This document shows positions 1 to 9,012 of a stretch of DNA of 42,632 nucleotides, in pieces. The stretch spans positions 1 through 42,632 of the forward strand of contig JAFIFU010000031.1 of assembly GCA_020831885.1 (NCBI GenBank). Reading direction: 5' to 3'. The stretch's first letter is position 1; each line of letters begins with the position of its first letter. Position numbers and translations under genes: made by a program. Source of the stretch: Ectothiorhodospiraceae bacterium (GTDB taxonomy: Bacteria; Pseudomonadota; Gammaproteobacteria; Nitrococcales; Aquisalimonadaceae). Below the pieces are notes generated by a model. It saw nothing but the letters and a program-made list of their open reading frames with translations, had not been told where the DNA came from and did not search any database.

Positions 1-51
1 GGTGAGATGGTGATTGATGTAGTACGAAATGCTTTGATTTTCTTCCGCCAT
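1..51 (-). CDS. atpB: ATP synthase F0 subunit a, N-terminal fragment
   Basis: Only the first 17 codons lie in the window; the gene runs off the left edge. Reading leftwards from the ATG at 51 gives MAEENQSISYYINHHLT, which resembles the soluble N-terminus of gammaproteobacterial F0 subunit a, the proton-channel stator subunit. The start is 11 nt beyond the atpI stop, the usual atpI-atpB spacing, so the two genes should share a transcript. The identification rests on this short peptide and on gene order. Confidence 0.8.
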   Translation of the reverse strand, partial: MAEENQSISYYINHHLT

Positions 52-62
52 CGTCTTCAGTC

Positions 63-434
63 TCACCGCTGTATGCCGACGCCGACACGCAACGCCAGCC
101 AGTAAACCAGGAGTGCTGCAATATAGGTCGTCAACAGGGGCAGGAAGCTATCGGCAAACCACTGCAGCGCGATGATGAACAGCACGACAGTGATCACGAA
201 CTTGAGCGCTTCCCCCCGGTAGAACGCATTGAGCAGCTGCTTGGGCGGCGCACCGGCCGGCACCGAGAACACCTTGACCGCAAAATAGGCCCCGGGAAGG
301 ATGGCAATGCCACCACCTGCCAGGGCAGCCAGCCCGGAACCCGAACCCGCGGCGAGCAGCCAGGCCAGGGCTGCTATGACGGTGACCAGTGACTGCCCTG
401 CGAAAACCGTGGCTATCGTCGATCGATTCGTCAT
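63..434 (-). CDS. atpI: ATP synthase protein I (AtpI)
   Basis: A 123-residue, very hydrophobic inner-membrane protein with about four membrane-spanning segments. AtpI family members assist c-ring assembly or Mg2+ supply for F1F0 ATP synthase and are encoded first in the atp operon, as here before atpB. The frame stays open upstream to 572, but that extension is Arg-rich and non-membrane. I place the start at the ATG at 434 (MTNRSTIATVF), preceded by GGGGTGAG. The family is poorly conserved in sequence, so the call relies mostly on topology, length and position between parB and atpB. Confidence 0.82.
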   Translation of the reverse strand: MTNRSTIATVFAGQSLVTVIAALAWLLAAGSGSGLAALAGGGIAILPGAYFAVKVFSVPAGAPPKQLLNAFYRGEALKFVITVVLFIIALQWFADSFLPLLTTYIAALLVYWLALRVGVGIQR

Positions 435-547
435 CTCACCCCAGACATTACGGGGCGAAGCGGTACGGCGGTTGGCTGCTGATCTGCGGGCGAGCCGGAC
501 ACCGGAACCAAGGCCATCGCGACGCGAGTTGTTCTTTGCAAACCGCT

Positions 548-561
548 GATCCTGCAGGATC
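548..561. repeat. 14-bp perfect palindrome in the atp leader
   Basis: GATCCTGCAGGATC is a perfect inverted repeat. It lies about 15-30 nt downstream of the start site predicted for the atp promoter at 584-612, where a repressor site or an RNA hairpin could act. No known regulator is recognised for it. Confidence 0.4.
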
Positions 562-583
562 GGCAGGCTCACTTGAGCCGCGG

Positions 584-612
584 AGTATAAAGATTCGGTG
601 TTGGGTGGTCAA
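584..612 (-). promoter_or_regulatory. Sigma70-type promoter of the atp operon
   Basis: On the minus strand TTGACC (612-607) and TATACT (589-584) are separated by exactly 17 nt. They sit between the parB stop at 645 and the atpI start at 434, giving a leader of roughly 140 nt. This is one of the best -35/-10 pairs in the window and suggests that atp transcription does not depend on read-through from parAB. Confidence 0.7.
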
Positions 613-644
613 CGATCGCCGCCGCGCGCACCAACTGCCGGCGC

Positions 645-1496
645 TCACTCGAAGTGCGCCAGGATCCCGTCGAGCTCATCGAGACTGGAATACTGGATGA
701 CGAGCTTTCCCTTACCGCGTCGCCCCTGCTGGATGCTGACCCGGGCACCGAGTCGCTCGGAGAGATCATCCTGCAGGCGGCGGATGTCCGGGTCCAGTGG
801 GCGCGGGCGGCGCTCGGGGCGCCGGCCTTCCAGCAACCGGCGGACCAGCGCCTCGGTCTCCCGCACGGACATGCCGCGGGCCGCGACCCGGGCCGCCACC
901 TCGCTTTGCTGGCCACCCTTCAGCGAAACCAGTGCGCGGGCATGGCCCATCTCCAGTTCACCCCGACGCAACCGCTCCTTCACATCCGGATTGAGTTCCA
1001 GCAGGCGCAGCAGGTTGCTGACAGCTGCCCGGGACCGGCCCACGGCCTCGGCCACGTCCTGGTGCGTCATGGCGAATTCCTCTGCCAGTTGCTGCAGGGC
1101 CAGTGCCTCTTCCAGGGGATTCAGGTCCTCCCGTTGAATGTTCTCGATGACCGCCACGGCGAGTGCCACGCGGTCCGGAATGTCCCGGACGATGACCGGG
1201 ACCCGATCCAGTCCCGCCAACTGGGCGGCACGCCAGCGGCGCTCGCCGGCAACGATCTCGTAGCTGTCCTCGCCGATGCCCCGCACCACCAGCGGCTGCA
1301 GAACGCCCTGGGCACGGATGGAATCCGCCAGTTCCTGCAGGGTGGCCGGGTCGATGTCCCGCCGCGGCTGGTAACGGCCCCGCTGCAGGCTTTCCACCGG
1401 CAGTTGCCGCAGGTAGCTGCGGTCGTCCGGAGTCGGGCTGGTGGCATCGCCGAGCAACGCATCCAGGCCCTTGCCGAGTCCTCGCTTCTTGCTCAT
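645..1496 (-). CDS. parB: Chromosome partitioning protein ParB
   Basis: A 283-residue ParB/Spo0J family protein that binds parS DNA near the origin and spreads as a CTP-dependent clamp to support segregation with ParA. Visible motifs are the N-terminal GLGKGLDALL box that contacts ParA, the CTP-binding box GERRWRA, the ENIQREDLNP segment, and a helix-turn-helix around MTHQDVAEAVGRSRAAVSNLLRLL. A C-terminal dimerisation domain ends in ILAHFE. The gene follows parA by 23 nt. Its matching parS sites are present at 12235, 15701 and 15730. Start is the ATG at 1496. Confidence 0.97.
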   Translation of the reverse strand: MSKKRGLGKGLDALLGDATSPTPDDRSYLRQLPVESLQRGRYQPRRDIDPATLQELADSIRAQGVLQPLVVRGIGEDSYEIVAGERRWRAAQLAGLDRVPVIVRDIPDRVALAVAVIENIQREDLNPLEEALALQQLAEEFAMTHQDVAEAVGRSRAAVSNLLRLLELNPDVKERLRRGELEMGHARALVSLKGGQQSEVAARVAARGMSVRETEALVRRLLEGRRPERRPRPLDPDIRRLQDDLSERLGARVSIQQGRRGKGKLVIQYSSLDELDGILAHFE

Positions 1497-1519
1497 GGTC
1501 GTCGGAATCCTTGCTCGGT

Positions 1520-2299
1520 TTACGCGGAGGCGGCCGGTTGCATGTCCTTCCGTATCAATTCGCTGGCCAGCGCCATGTAGGCCAGCGCACCGCGGGAATA
1601 GCGATCATACTGGATTGCCGGCTGGCCGTGGCTGGGGGCTTCCGCCAAGCGGACATTGCGCGGTATCTGTGTGCTGTAGACCTGTTTGGGGAAATGCCGC
1701 AACAACTGGGCGGCCACCTGATTGGCCAGATTGTTTCGGGGATCGAACATGGTGCGCAGCAGGCCCTGGATCCGTAGCTCCTTGTTCGCGGTCTGCTGGA
1801 CCCGGCGGATGGTGTTGAGCAGGGCCGACAGCCCCTCCAGCGCGTAGTATTCGCACTGGATCGGGATCAGCACGCCGTGTGCCGCCACCAAGGCATTCAC
1901 GGTCAGTATGTTCAGCGAGGGGGGGCAATCGATGAGAATATAATCGTAATCGGAACGGACCCTGGCCAGTTGCAGCCGAAGCTGCTGCTCCCGGGCGCTG
2001 GCGTCCATCAGGCGGACCTCGGCGGCGGTGAGGTCGCCGTTGCCCCGGACCAGGTCGAACCCCGCTTCCACCGGCATGATGGCCTCGCGGACGCCGACCT
2101 CGCCCATCAACACCTCGTAGCCGGTAGGGCCATCCCCGTCCTTGTCCGCACCGCAACCCACGGTGGCATTGCCCTGGGGATCCAGATCCACCAGCAGTAC
2201 CCGCTTGCGGTTCATGGCAAGCGCTGCCGCCAGGTTGACGCAGGTGGTGGTCTTGCCCACCCCGCCCTTCTGATTGGCGATGGCGATGATATTTCCCAT
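1520..2299 (-). CDS. parA: Chromosome partitioning ATPase ParA (Soj)
   Basis: A 259-residue ParA/MinD-type ATPase that forms nucleotide-dependent dimers on the nucleoid and moves ParB-parS complexes. The deviant Walker A motif KGGVGKTTT lies at residues 10-18, followed by VDLDPQGNATVG (Walker A') and LIDCPPSLNILTVNAL (Walker B and switch II). The length is normal for chromosomal ParA. It lies 48 nt after rsmG and 23 nt before parB, the standard rsmG-parA-parB order near origins. Confidence 0.97.
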   Translation of the reverse strand: MGNIIAIANQKGGVGKTTTCVNLAAALAMNRKRVLLVDLDPQGNATVGCGADKDGDGPTGYEVLMGEVGVREAIMPVEAGFDLVRGNGDLTAAEVRLMDASAREQQLRLQLARVRSDYDYILIDCPPSLNILTVNALVAAHGVLIPIQCEYYALEGLSALLNTIRRVQQTANKELRIQGLLRTMFDPRNNLANQVAAQLLRHFPKQVYSTQIPRNVRLAEAPSHGQPAIQYDRYSRGALAYMALASELIRKDMQPAASA

Positions 2300-2347
2300 G
2301 CGGACTCCCGTTCAGCGGCTGGCCGGTCGGTGGCGGATGGCGTCGAT

Positions 2348-3013
2348 TCAGGCCTGCAGGTGCGGTGGCGCCACCCGCTGCGCGGCAAGCCGCACCAGGG
2401 TGCGGCTTGCTTCCAGTCCCGGCACCTGCAGCGGGATGACCTCGTACACGTCGGGGGACAGCCCCGGCGCCTCGGTGACGGCGTCGAACCGGCCTTTCAT
2501 TGCGAGCAACACGCCGTCCGGCGTCAGAAGCCTTGCCGCCTGTTCCGCGAATTCATCCAGCCGCGAATAGGCCCGGGAAATGATTGTGGCAAATTTCCGC
2601 TCCGGCCGGTATGCCTGGATCCGTGTGTGGACCACGGTGACGTTGTTCAGACCCAGTTCCAGCACGGCCTGGGTCATAAAACGGGTTTTTTTGCCATTGC
2701 TGTCCAGCAGCACCACGTCCAGGTCCGGCCGGGCGATGGCCAGCGGAATCCCCGGCAACCCCGCTCCGCTGCCCACATCCAGCAGGCTATCCGGCAACAG
2801 GTAGGGCAACACGCTGAGACTGTCCAGCAGATGGCGCGGCACCATGTCCACCGGGTCCCGGACGGCGGACAGGTTATAGGCCCGGTTCCAGCGGTGCAGG
2901 AGTTCCAGGTAGTCGATGAACGGATCCAGCCGCAGACCACCGGCATGGGGCATGCACCCGAGACCCCCCGCCAGGGCATCAAACAAGGCCTGCCGAGGGA
3001 AGGCGTTCCTCAT
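2348..3013 (-). CDS. rsmG: 16S rRNA (guanine527-N7)-methyltransferase RsmG
   Basis: A 221-residue class I SAM-dependent methyltransferase of the RsmG/GidB family, which methylates G527 of 16S rRNA. The SAM-binding motif is [20 protein letters not shown], followed by the acidic [20 protein letters not shown] and the downstream [11 protein letters not shown] block are also typical. The ATG overlaps the mnmG stop in an ATGA tetranucleotide (3010-3013), which suggests translational coupling. Confidence 0.96.
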   Translation of the reverse strand: MRNAFPRQALFDALAGGLGCMPHAGGLRLDPFIDYLELLHRWNRAYNLSAVRDPVDMVPRHLLDSLSVLPYLLPDSLLDVGSGAGLPGIPLAIARPDLDVVLLDSNGKKTRFMTQAVLELGLNNVTVVHTRIQAYRPERKFATIISRAYSRLDEFAEQAARLLTPDGVLLAMKGRFDAVTEAPGLSPDVYEVIPLQVPGLEASRTLVRLAAQRVAPPHLQA

Positions 3014-4902
3014 GCCCGGCGCCGCTGCCCGTCACGTTCTCCGCGCCGCAGGTGCACCAGGAGCAGTGACACGGCCGCCGGCGTCACACCGGCAATCCGC
3101 GCCGCCTGCCCGATGCTCGCCGGACGGTGATCCGCGAGTTTCTGACGCACTTCGCTGGACAGCCCCGCCACTTGCCCGTAATCCAGATCCTCGGGTATCG
3201 GGAGCGACTCGTAACGCCGGGAACGCTCGATCTCGTCGCGCTGGCGTTCGAGATAGCCCGCGTACTTCGCCTGGATCTCCACCTGTTCAGCCACTGCGGG
3301 GTCAGCCACCGGCTGACCGGCCGCGTCCAGACTCATCAGGCTGGCGTAGCTCACTTCCGGGCGGCGGAGCAACTCGTCCAGATGCTGCTCCCGCCTCAGC
3401 GGCGATCCGAAGACCCGCTGGGCATCGGCGGGGCTGACGTCCGCGGGGCGGATCAGGGTGGCCCGCAGCCGCTGCTGCTCCCGTTCTATCGTCTCCCGCT
3501 TGGCTTCGAAGGCGGCCCAGCGGGCATCATCCACCAGCCCCAACCGGCGCGCCACCGGCGTGAGCCGCAGATCGGCGTTGTCTTCCCGCAACATGAGCCG
3601 GTATTCCGCCCGGCTCGTGAACATGCGGTAGGGCTCCTTGGTGCCGCGGGTGATCAGATCGTCGATCAGTACGCCCATATAGGCCAGATCGCGCCCCGGG
3701 TTCCAGGGTTCCCGGTCCTGCACCAGCCGGGCGGCGTTGATGCCGGCCACCAGCCCCTGGGCGGCCGCCTCCTCATAGCCGGTGGTGCCGTTGATCTGAC
3801 CTGCGAAGAACAATCCCCCCACGTGCCGTGTTTCCAGACTGGGGCGCAGATCCCGCGGGTCGAAGTAGTCATACTCGATGGCGTACCCCGGGCGGGTGAT
3901 GTGGGCGCGCTCGAGCCCCACGCAGGAGCGCACCAGTTCCAACTGCACGTCGAACGGGAGACTGGTGGAGATCCCGTTGGGGTAGACCTCGTGGGTATCG
4001 AGCCCCTCGGGCTCGATGAAAATCTGGTGCGACTCCTTGTCGGCGAAGCGAACCACCTTGTCTTCCACCGAGGGACAGTAGCGCGGGCCGACGCCCTCGA
4101 TCTCTCCGGAATACATCGGTGAGCGATCCAACGCGCCGCGGATGATTTCGTGGGTGCGCGGATTGGTATGGGTTATCCAGCAACTGACCTGGGCCGGATG
4201 CTGATCGCGGTTGCCCATGAAGGAGAACACCGGCGCCGGATCATCCCCGGGCTGCTCTTCCAGTTTCGAGAAATCGATGGTTTTTCCATCGATCCGGGGC
4301 GGCGTTCCCGTTTTCAGCCGACCGACGCGGAACGGCCGTTCGCGCAGCCTGCGCGCCAACGCATTGGCGGGTGGATCGCCGGCACGGCCGCCCTGATAAT
4401 TGTCCAGCCCGATATGGATGCGCCCCCCCAGAAAGGTGCCCACGGTCAGCACCACGGCCGGTGCCCGGAATACCAGCCCCATCTGGGTGATGGCACCCAC
4501 AACCCGATCCTGTTCGATCAGCAGGTCATCCACCGCCTGCTGGAAAACCGACAGGTTCGGCTGGTTCTCAACCGCGTGGCGTACCGCTGCCTTGTAAAGG
4601 GCACGATCCGCCTGGGCACGGGTCGCGCGCACGGCAGGCCCCTTGCGGGCGTTCAGCGTCCGGAACTGGATGCCTCCCTGGTCGATGGCCTGCGCCATCA
4701 CCCCGCCCATGGCATCCACTTCCTTGACCAGGTGGCCCTTGCCGATCCCGCCGATGGCAGGATTGCAGCTCATCTGGCCGATGGTCTCCATGTTATGGGT
4801 CAGCAGGAGGGTGCGGCTGCCCATACGGGCAGCCCCCCGCGCGGCGTGGGTTACCGCATGGCCGCCGCCCCTCACGATGACCTGGAACAGTTCGCCATAC
4901 AC
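3010..4902 (-). CDS. mnmG: tRNA uridine-5-carboxymethylaminomethyl modification enzyme MnmG
   Basis: MnmG (GidA) is the FAD-dependent partner of MnmE in cmnm5U34 formation. I choose the GTG at 4902: GGAG lies 9 nt upstream and it gives 630 residues, close to the E. coli length. An in-frame GTG at 4950 has no ribosome site. Most of the protein is canonical: [20 protein letters not shown], the Cys in [25 protein letters not shown] and a C-terminal [14 protein letters not shown]. The N-terminal FAD loop is odd. It reads [18 protein letters not shown], where relatives have roughly [18 protein letters not shown], so the third Gly of GxGxxG is Val and the following Glu is His. Function is probable but the cofactor site deserves checking. 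Confidence 0.93.
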   Translation of the reverse strand: MYGELFQVIVRGGGHAVTHAARGAARMGSRTLLLTHNMETIGQMSCNPAIGGIGKGHLVKEVDAMGGVMAQAIDQGGIQFRTLNARKGPAVRATRAQADRALYKAAVRHAVENQPNLSVFQQAVDDLLIEQDRVVGAITQMGLVFRAPAVVLTVGTFLGGRIHIGLDNYQGGRAGDPPANALARRLRERPFRVGRLKTGTPPRIDGKTIDFSKLEEQPGDDPAPVFSFMGNRDQHPAQVSCWITHTNPRTHEIIRGALDRSPMYSGEIEGVGPRYCPSVEDKVVRFADKESHQIFIEPEGLDTHEVYPNGISTSLPFDVQLELVRSCVGLERAHITRPGYAIEYDYFDPRDLRPSLETRHVGGLFFAGQINGTTGYEEAAAQGLVAGINAARLVQDREPWNPGRDLAYMGVLIDDLITRGTKEPYRMFTSRAEYRLMLREDNADLRLTPVARRLGLVDDARWAAFEAKRETIEREQQRLRATLIRPADVSPADAQRVFGSPLRREQHLDELLRRPEVSYASLMSLDAAGQPVADPAVAEQVEIQAKYAGYLERQRDEIERSRRYESLPIPEDLDYGQVAGLSSEVRQKLADHRPASIGQAARIAGVTPAAVSLLLVHLRRGERDGQRRRA

Positions 4903-5018
4903 CCCGGCGGACTCCACGCCCGTCAGTCGGACGCAAATTCGAGAGAACACGGTATGTTAGGAGACCGGGGCACGGCGGGCAAGTGCGCTCCCACGCATCC
5001 GGCCCCGGGGTGCCAGGG

Positions 5019-6359
5019 CTACTTTCCAATACAGAAGGTGGAGAAGATGGCACCCAACAGATCCTCGGAGGTGAACTCCCCGGTGATCTCGGCCAGGGCC
5101 TGCTGGGCCTGACGCAACTCCTCGGCCACCAGTTCACCGGCGCCCGCCACCAACTGGGTTGCAGCCCGGTCCAGGCATTCCCCGGCACGGTCCAGAGCCT
5201 GCAGGTGCCGGCGCCGCGCGGTGAAATTTCCCTCTCCGGCCGTGTAGCCCATGCTGGCCTTCAAGTGCTCGCGCAGGCCTTCCAGTCCGGCGCCGGTCTT
5301 GGCACTGAGGCGGATCACGGGGATTCCTCCCTCCTCGCCCGTCATCGGTCCGGCGCCGCTCAGATCGATCTTGTTACGGATCAGGGTCACCGGCGTGTCC
5401 GCGGGTCGCCCGGCGAGCACCCGGCGCGCCGCCTCGTCCGGGCCGCAGCGGTCATCCACCACCAGCAGCAACCGGTCCGCCTCGCCGATGGCCCTCCAGG
5501 CGCGGCGGATCCCCTCCTGCTCGACGATGTTCACGGAATCCCGCAGGCCGGCGGTATCGATGACATGCAGTGGCATGCCGTCAATCTGTATCCGCTCCCG
5601 AAGGACGTCCCGGGTGGTTCCGGCCACCTCTGTGACAATGGCCGCATCGGTTTCCGCCAGCGCGTTCAGCAGGCTGGACTTACCCGCGTTCGGGCGGCCG
5701 GCGATGACCACGGTCATTCCGTCCCGCAGTACCTGGCCCTGGCCGGCCGCTCGACGCACCGCGGCGAGCTCGTCCTGCACCTGCGCCAGGCCATCCGCCA
5801 CGGCACCATCACTGAGGAAATCGATTTCCTCGTCGGGAAAGTCGATGGCGGATTCCACATGGACCCGTAGCGCGATGAGGCTGTCCGTCAGCGTGTGGAC
5901 ACGTTCCGAGAACACACCGCGGAGGGATTCCATGGCAGCCCGGGCGGCGGCCTCCGAGCTGGCGGCGATCAGGTCCGCCACCGCCTCCGCCTGGGCCAGA
6001 TCCAGCTTGCCGTTGAGAAAGGCTCTTTCGGAAAACTCACCGGGTCGGGCGAGGCGGGCACCCAATCCGATCAAGCGACGGAGCAGCCGGTCAAGCAGCA
6101 CCGGACCGCCGTGCCCCTGGAACTCTGCGACGTCCTCTCCGGTGAAAGAGCCGGGGGCCGGGAACCAGAGCACCAGCCCCTCGTCCAGCACACTGCCGTC
6201 CTGATCGGTAAACCGTCGGAAAACGGCACGACGGGGGCCGGGCAGGGGGCCTGCCACAGCATCGATGAGCCGCGCCGCCGCCGGCCCGGACACCCGGACG
6301 ATGCCCACGCCGCCCTGACCGGGCGGCGTGGCGATGGCGCAGATGGTATCCGCAGCCAC
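5019..6359 (-). CDS. mnmE: tRNA modification GTPase MnmE
   Basis: A 446-residue MnmE (TrmE) that works with MnmG on wobble uridines. The N-terminal tetrahydrofolate-binding domain begins [24 protein letters not shown]. The inserted GTPase domain has [14 protein letters not shown] (G1), DTAGLRD (G3) and RNKIDLSG (G4). The C-terminus ends in FCIGK, the conserved tail whose Cys is important in the family. The start is GTG at 6359, in-frame with the canonical N-terminus and 13 nt after the yidC stop. The 116-nt gap before mnmG holds no clear terminator. Confidence 0.97.
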   Translation of the reverse strand: MAADTICAIATPPGQGGVGIVRVSGPAAARLIDAVAGPLPGPRRAVFRRFTDQDGSVLDEGLVLWFPAPGSFTGEDVAEFQGHGGPVLLDRLLRRLIGLGARLARPGEFSERAFLNGKLDLAQAEAVADLIAASSEAAARAAMESLRGVFSERVHTLTDSLIALRVHVESAIDFPDEEIDFLSDGAVADGLAQVQDELAAVRRAAGQGQVLRDGMTVVIAGRPNAGKSSLLNALAETDAAIVTEVAGTTRDVLRERIQIDGMPLHVIDTAGLRDSVNIVEQEGIRRAWRAIGEADRLLLVVDDRCGPDEAARRVLAGRPADTPVTLIRNKIDLSGAGPMTGEEGGIPVIRLSAKTGAGLEGLREHLKASMGYTAGEGNFTARRRHLQALDRAGECLDRAATQLVAGAGELVAEELRQAQQALAEITGEFTSEDLLGAIFSTFCIGK

Positions 6360-6372
6360 GGTGCAGGCCAGC

Positions 6373-8031
6373 CTATTTCGCCTCGCCGCTCTCGATCCGG
6401 CGCGTGATCACGTACTGCTGGGCAATGGACAGGATGTTGTTCACCACCCAATACAGCACCAGCCCTGCAGGGAAGAAGGCAAAGAAGACCGTGAACACGA
6501 ACGGCAGTGTCATCATGATCTTCTGCTGGATCGGATCGATGGGCGCCGGGTTCAGCTTCTGTTGCACGAACATGCTGACACCCATGAGCAAGGGAAGCAC
6601 GAAGAACGGGTCCGGCGAGGAGAGATCATTCAGCCACAGCATGAAGTCGGCATGACGCAGCTCCACACTCTCCAGCAGCACCCAGTACAGAGCGATGAAG
6701 ACGGGGATCTGGATCAGGATGGGCAGACAGCCGCCCAGCGGGTTGATCTTCTCCTCCTTGTACATCTTCATCATCGCCTGGTTCAGCGCCTGACGATCAT
6801 CCCCATAACGATCCTTGAGTTGCTGCATGCGCGGCTGGAGCTTGCGCATCCGTGCCATGGAGCGGTAGCTCTTGTCCGACAGCGGGAAGAACACCAGCTT
6901 GATGGCCAGTGTCAGCAGAATGATGGACCAGCCCCAGTTGCCCACCACGGAGTGAATCCAGTTGAGGGCGATGAACAGGGGACGGGAGATGATGTCCAGC
7001 CAGCCATAGTCAACGGTCAACTGCAGATAGTCAGCGGCTTCCGCCAGCCGGTCCTGTTCCTTCGGCCCCACGAACAACTGGCTGCTGAACGTGGCCTCAC
7101 CGCCGGCGGGCACCGTGCGCCAGAAGGTGTTCATGCCGAAATCGAACACGTTGTTGCCCCGCGCCGCCGTCCAGTAGCGACGGGTCTCGCCCTCCGGCGG
7201 AATCCAGGCGCCCAGGAAGTAATGCTGGATCATTGCCAGCCAGCCGTTCTCCACATCCTGGCTGAGCGGCGAGGACTCCATGTCGGAGAAAGAGATCTTC
7301 CGGTAACGGTTATCCGGGGTATGCAGGACACCACCGGTGTAGGTGTAGATGAACCAGGAGGTGCCATCGCCCACATCCGAACTGCGCCGCAGATAGACCT
7401 GCTGGGAGGCACGGATGTCCGTGTCGGCCGGATTCACCACTTCATGCTCGACACCGATCAGGTAGCTGTCACGGTGGAAGACGTAGCGCTTGGTGACGCG
7501 CAGACCGTCCTCTCCCTCCCAGACCAGGGGGACCACCAGGCGGTCCTCGCCCTGGGCCAGTTCGAAATAATCGCCGTCCACCCGGTACAGTCCCCGGGTA
7601 CCCGGACCCTGGCTGCCATTGCGGGTAACCAGTCCGGCGCGCGCGATGAACAGTGCATCGGGGGCATCGCTCATCAGACGCAGCGGCGTGTCGTCCCGCG
7701 TGCTCACGGCATACTGCAGGAGATCCACACGGCTGATCTCGCCGCCCTGGGTGTTGATCTCCAGGTCCAGCAGATCGGTGGTCACGCGAACGGTACGCGC
7801 CTCCCGGGTCCGTTCATCCGGCTCCCCCGGGTCGGCCACGGCGGGATCGGGTGCCTCGACCCCCAGATCATCCGGCACGAACAGATCGGGCTCGTCATCA
7901 CGCTCCCGTTGTTCCTGGGTCACCGTGTCCTCGGTCGGCGCGCGCACGCCGTAATCCCGCTCCCAGGCACTCCAGATCAGCAGGAGCACCATGCCCAAAG
8001 CGAGAAACTGAATAAGTCGTTGGGTTTCCAT
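6373..8031 (-). CDS. yidC: Membrane protein insertase YidC
   Basis: A 552-residue inner-membrane insertase of the YidC/Oxa1/Alb3 family with the Gram-negative layout. An N-terminal transmembrane helix (about residues 6-22) is followed by a large periplasmic P1 domain and a C-terminal five-helix core. The core contains [37 protein letters not shown], where the Arg near the groove is expected, and [20 protein letters not shown]. The ATG at 8031 ([10 protein letters not shown]) is chosen over an upstream in-frame ATG at 8106 because it gives the normal N-terminus. It lies 7 nt after the yidD stop. Confidence 0.97.
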   Translation of the reverse strand: METQRLIQFLALGMVLLLIWSAWERDYGVRAPTEDTVTQEQRERDDEPDLFVPDDLGVEAPDPAVADPGEPDERTREARTVRVTTDLLDLEINTQGGEISRVDLLQYAVSTRDDTPLRLMSDAPDALFIARAGLVTRNGSQGPGTRGLYRVDGDYFELAQGEDRLVVPLVWEGEDGLRVTKRYVFHRDSYLIGVEHEVVNPADTDIRASQQVYLRRSSDVGDGTSWFIYTYTGGVLHTPDNRYRKISFSDMESSPLSQDVENGWLAMIQHYFLGAWIPPEGETRRYWTAARGNNVFDFGMNTFWRTVPAGGEATFSSQLFVGPKEQDRLAEAADYLQLTVDYGWLDIISRPLFIALNWIHSVVGNWGWSIILLTLAIKLVFFPLSDKSYRSMARMRKLQPRMQQLKDRYGDDRQALNQAMMKMYKEEKINPLGGCLPILIQIPVFIALYWVLLESVELRHADFMLWLNDLSSPDPFFVLPLLMGVSMFVQQKLNPAPIDPIQQKIMMTLPFVFTVFFAFFPAGLVLYWVVNNILSIAQQYVITRRIESGEAK

Positions 8032-8038
8032 GGAAGCG

Positions 8039-8266
8039 TCAGTCTTTGCTACGTGGTTCAGGAACAGGATCGACCCCGCCCGGGTGGAGGGGGTGACACT
8101 TGGCAATGCGGCAGCCCCCCAGGAACAGACCGCGAACCACCCCGTGCAGCTTCACCGCCTCCAGGGTGTAATCGGAACAACTGGGGAAAAACCGGCAACG
8201 GGGCCCCAACAGCGGGCTGATCGCCAACTGGTACACTCGAATCAAGACAATGACGAGGCTGCGCAT
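8039..8266 (-). CDS. yidD: Membrane protein insertion efficiency factor YidD
   Basis: A 75-residue YidD family protein, thought to be an amphipathic membrane-associated helper of YidC-dependent insertion. The diagnostic core is [31 protein letters not shown], followed by [17 protein letters not shown]. Its ATG (8266) lies inside the 3' end of rnpA with a 25-nt overlap, the usual arrangement, so translation is probably coupled. Confidence 0.96.
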   Translation of the reverse strand: MRSLVIVLIRVYQLAISPLLGPRCRFFPSCSDYTLEAVKLHGVVRGLFLGGCRIAKCHPLHPGGVDPVPEPRSKD

Positions 8267-8625
8267 CGCTTCACCAGTCGCTGCCAGAGCTTATCCATAG
8301 CACGGCTCAGTTCCTCGGTTTCCGCAGTGGCCGCCGCCGGCCTGGCCATAACCACGATATCAAGGGACGGAAGCTCCGGGCGACAATGACGGAAGGATTC
8401 ACGAATCACGCGTTTGATCCGGTTGCGATCCACGGCGCGACGTGCCGCCCGCTTCGAGATGGCCAGACCGAGTCGCGCCTCGCCACGGTCATTGCTGACA
8501 CCCAGTACGGTAAAGTAACGATCGGCGACACGCTCGGCGCCTGCAAACACGCGACCGAACTCGGCCGAGGCCAGCAGGCGCGCTTTTCGAGGAAACGGAT
8601 AACGCCTCTTGAGCTGACCCGACAA
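8242..8625 (-). CDS. rnpA: Ribonuclease P protein component
   Basis: The protein subunit of RNase P, which helps the catalytic RNA process tRNA 5' ends. The core [24 protein letters not shown] is the RNR signature, and [17 protein letters not shown] is the normal N-terminal region. There is no ATG near the expected start. I use the TTG at 8625, one nt after the rpmH stop, which gives 127 residues; a longer in-frame ATG at 8706 would overlap most of rpmH. The start is uncertain, the gene is not. Confidence 0.93.
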   Translation of the reverse strand: MSGQLKRRYPFPRKARLLASAEFGRVFAGAERVADRYFTVLGVSNDRGEARLGLAISKRAARRAVDRNRIKRVIRESFRHCRPELPSLDIVVMARPAAATAETEELSRAMDKLWQRLVKRCAASSLS

Positions 8626-8626
8626 C

Positions 8627-8761
8627 TCAGGCCGACAGTCGGGCGCGGCCCTTGGCCCGACGGGCTTTGATAACGGCACGACCACCCTTGGTGGCCATGC
8701 GGGCACGGAAACCGTGCGTGCGCTTCCGTTTCAGAACGCTGGGCTGAAAAGTCCGCTTCAT
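8627..8761 (-). CDS. rpmH: 50S ribosomal protein L34
   Basis: A 44-residue gene read directly from the sequence. It begins [20 protein letters not shown] and ends with [12 protein letters not shown], essentially the family consensus. L34 is a small basic protein of the large ribosomal subunit. It is the first gene of the leftward rpmH-rnpA-yidD-yidC operon and lies about 60 nt downstream of the promoter at 8821-8850. Confidence 0.97.
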   Translation of the reverse strand: MKRTFQPSVLKRKRTHGFRARMATKGGRAVIKARRAKGRARLSA

Positions 8762-8820
8762 GATGATATCCGATCAAAGGTTGACTGACTGGAGAGCGCA
8801 GGTGCGCAAGGTAGCCCGCG

Positions 8821-8850
8821 AATCTACCCGCACAGCCACCGCATTGTCAA
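8821..8850 (-). promoter_or_regulatory. Sigma70-type promoter of rpmH
   Basis: On the minus strand TTGACA (8850-8845) and TAGATT (8826-8821) are separated by 18 nt, upstream of rpmH. The -35 hexamer is perfect. Its bases overlap those of the proposed rightward dnaA promoter, so polymerases heading for rpmH and dnaA may compete. Confidence 0.65.
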
Positions 8851-8873
8851 CGTGAACCGATGGCACCTATACC
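8844..8873 (+). promoter_or_regulatory. Candidate dnaA promoter
   Basis: TTGTCA (8844-8849) and TATACC (8868-8873) have an 18-nt spacer and point to dnaA. Its predicted start would lie near the TGTGGATAG DnaA-box-like site at 8883-8891, an arrangement that would allow DnaA autorepression. Another TATA-like element near 8905 is possible, so this is a candidate only. Confidence 0.4.
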
Positions 8874-8883
8874 GATGGCACCT
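8857..8883 (+). repeat. 12-bp direct repeat upstream of dnaA
   Basis: CCGATGGCACCT occurs at 8857-8868 and again at 8872-8883, with a 15-bp period. It spans the candidate dnaA -10 element and abuts the DnaA-box-like site. It could be a small duplication or tandem protein-binding sites; no binding factor is recognised. Confidence 0.7.
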
Positions 8884-8891
8884 GTGGATAG
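8883..8891 (-). promoter_or_regulatory. Near-consensus DnaA box upstream of dnaA
   Basis: TGTGGATAG is the complement of CTATCCACA, one mismatch from TTATCCACA. It is the only good DnaA-box match in the 251-bp rpmH-dnaA gap and is likelier an autoregulatory site than an origin by itself. Confidence 0.55.
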
Positions 8892-9012
8892 CGGCGCCCC
8901 GGGGGTATAGACTCGGCACTGTTCTATTTCAGCACTCGGACAGGCAGGCCGGCTTCCCCGGGACGCGGGATCCGGAAATCTGTCCGCAATCCAAATCTGT
9001 AGAGGCCCATCC

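Noticed and set aside
1877-3130. A 417-codon rightward open frame over parA and rsmG
   Set aside because: It is composed of antisense codons of two conserved genes and lacks any domain.
4903-4950. A longer mnmG starting with the GTG at 4950
   Set aside because: No ribosome-binding sequence precedes it and the extra 16 residues are not family-like; the GTG at 4902 has GGAG and gives the normal length.
6328-8220. A 630-codon open frame antisense to yidC and yidD
   Set aside because: High GC content keeps antisense frames open. The product has no family features and lies wholly over well-supported genes.
8857-8883. The direct repeat before dnaA as plasmid-type iterons
   Set aside because: Only two copies are present, and the neighbouring initiator is DnaA rather than a Rep protein.
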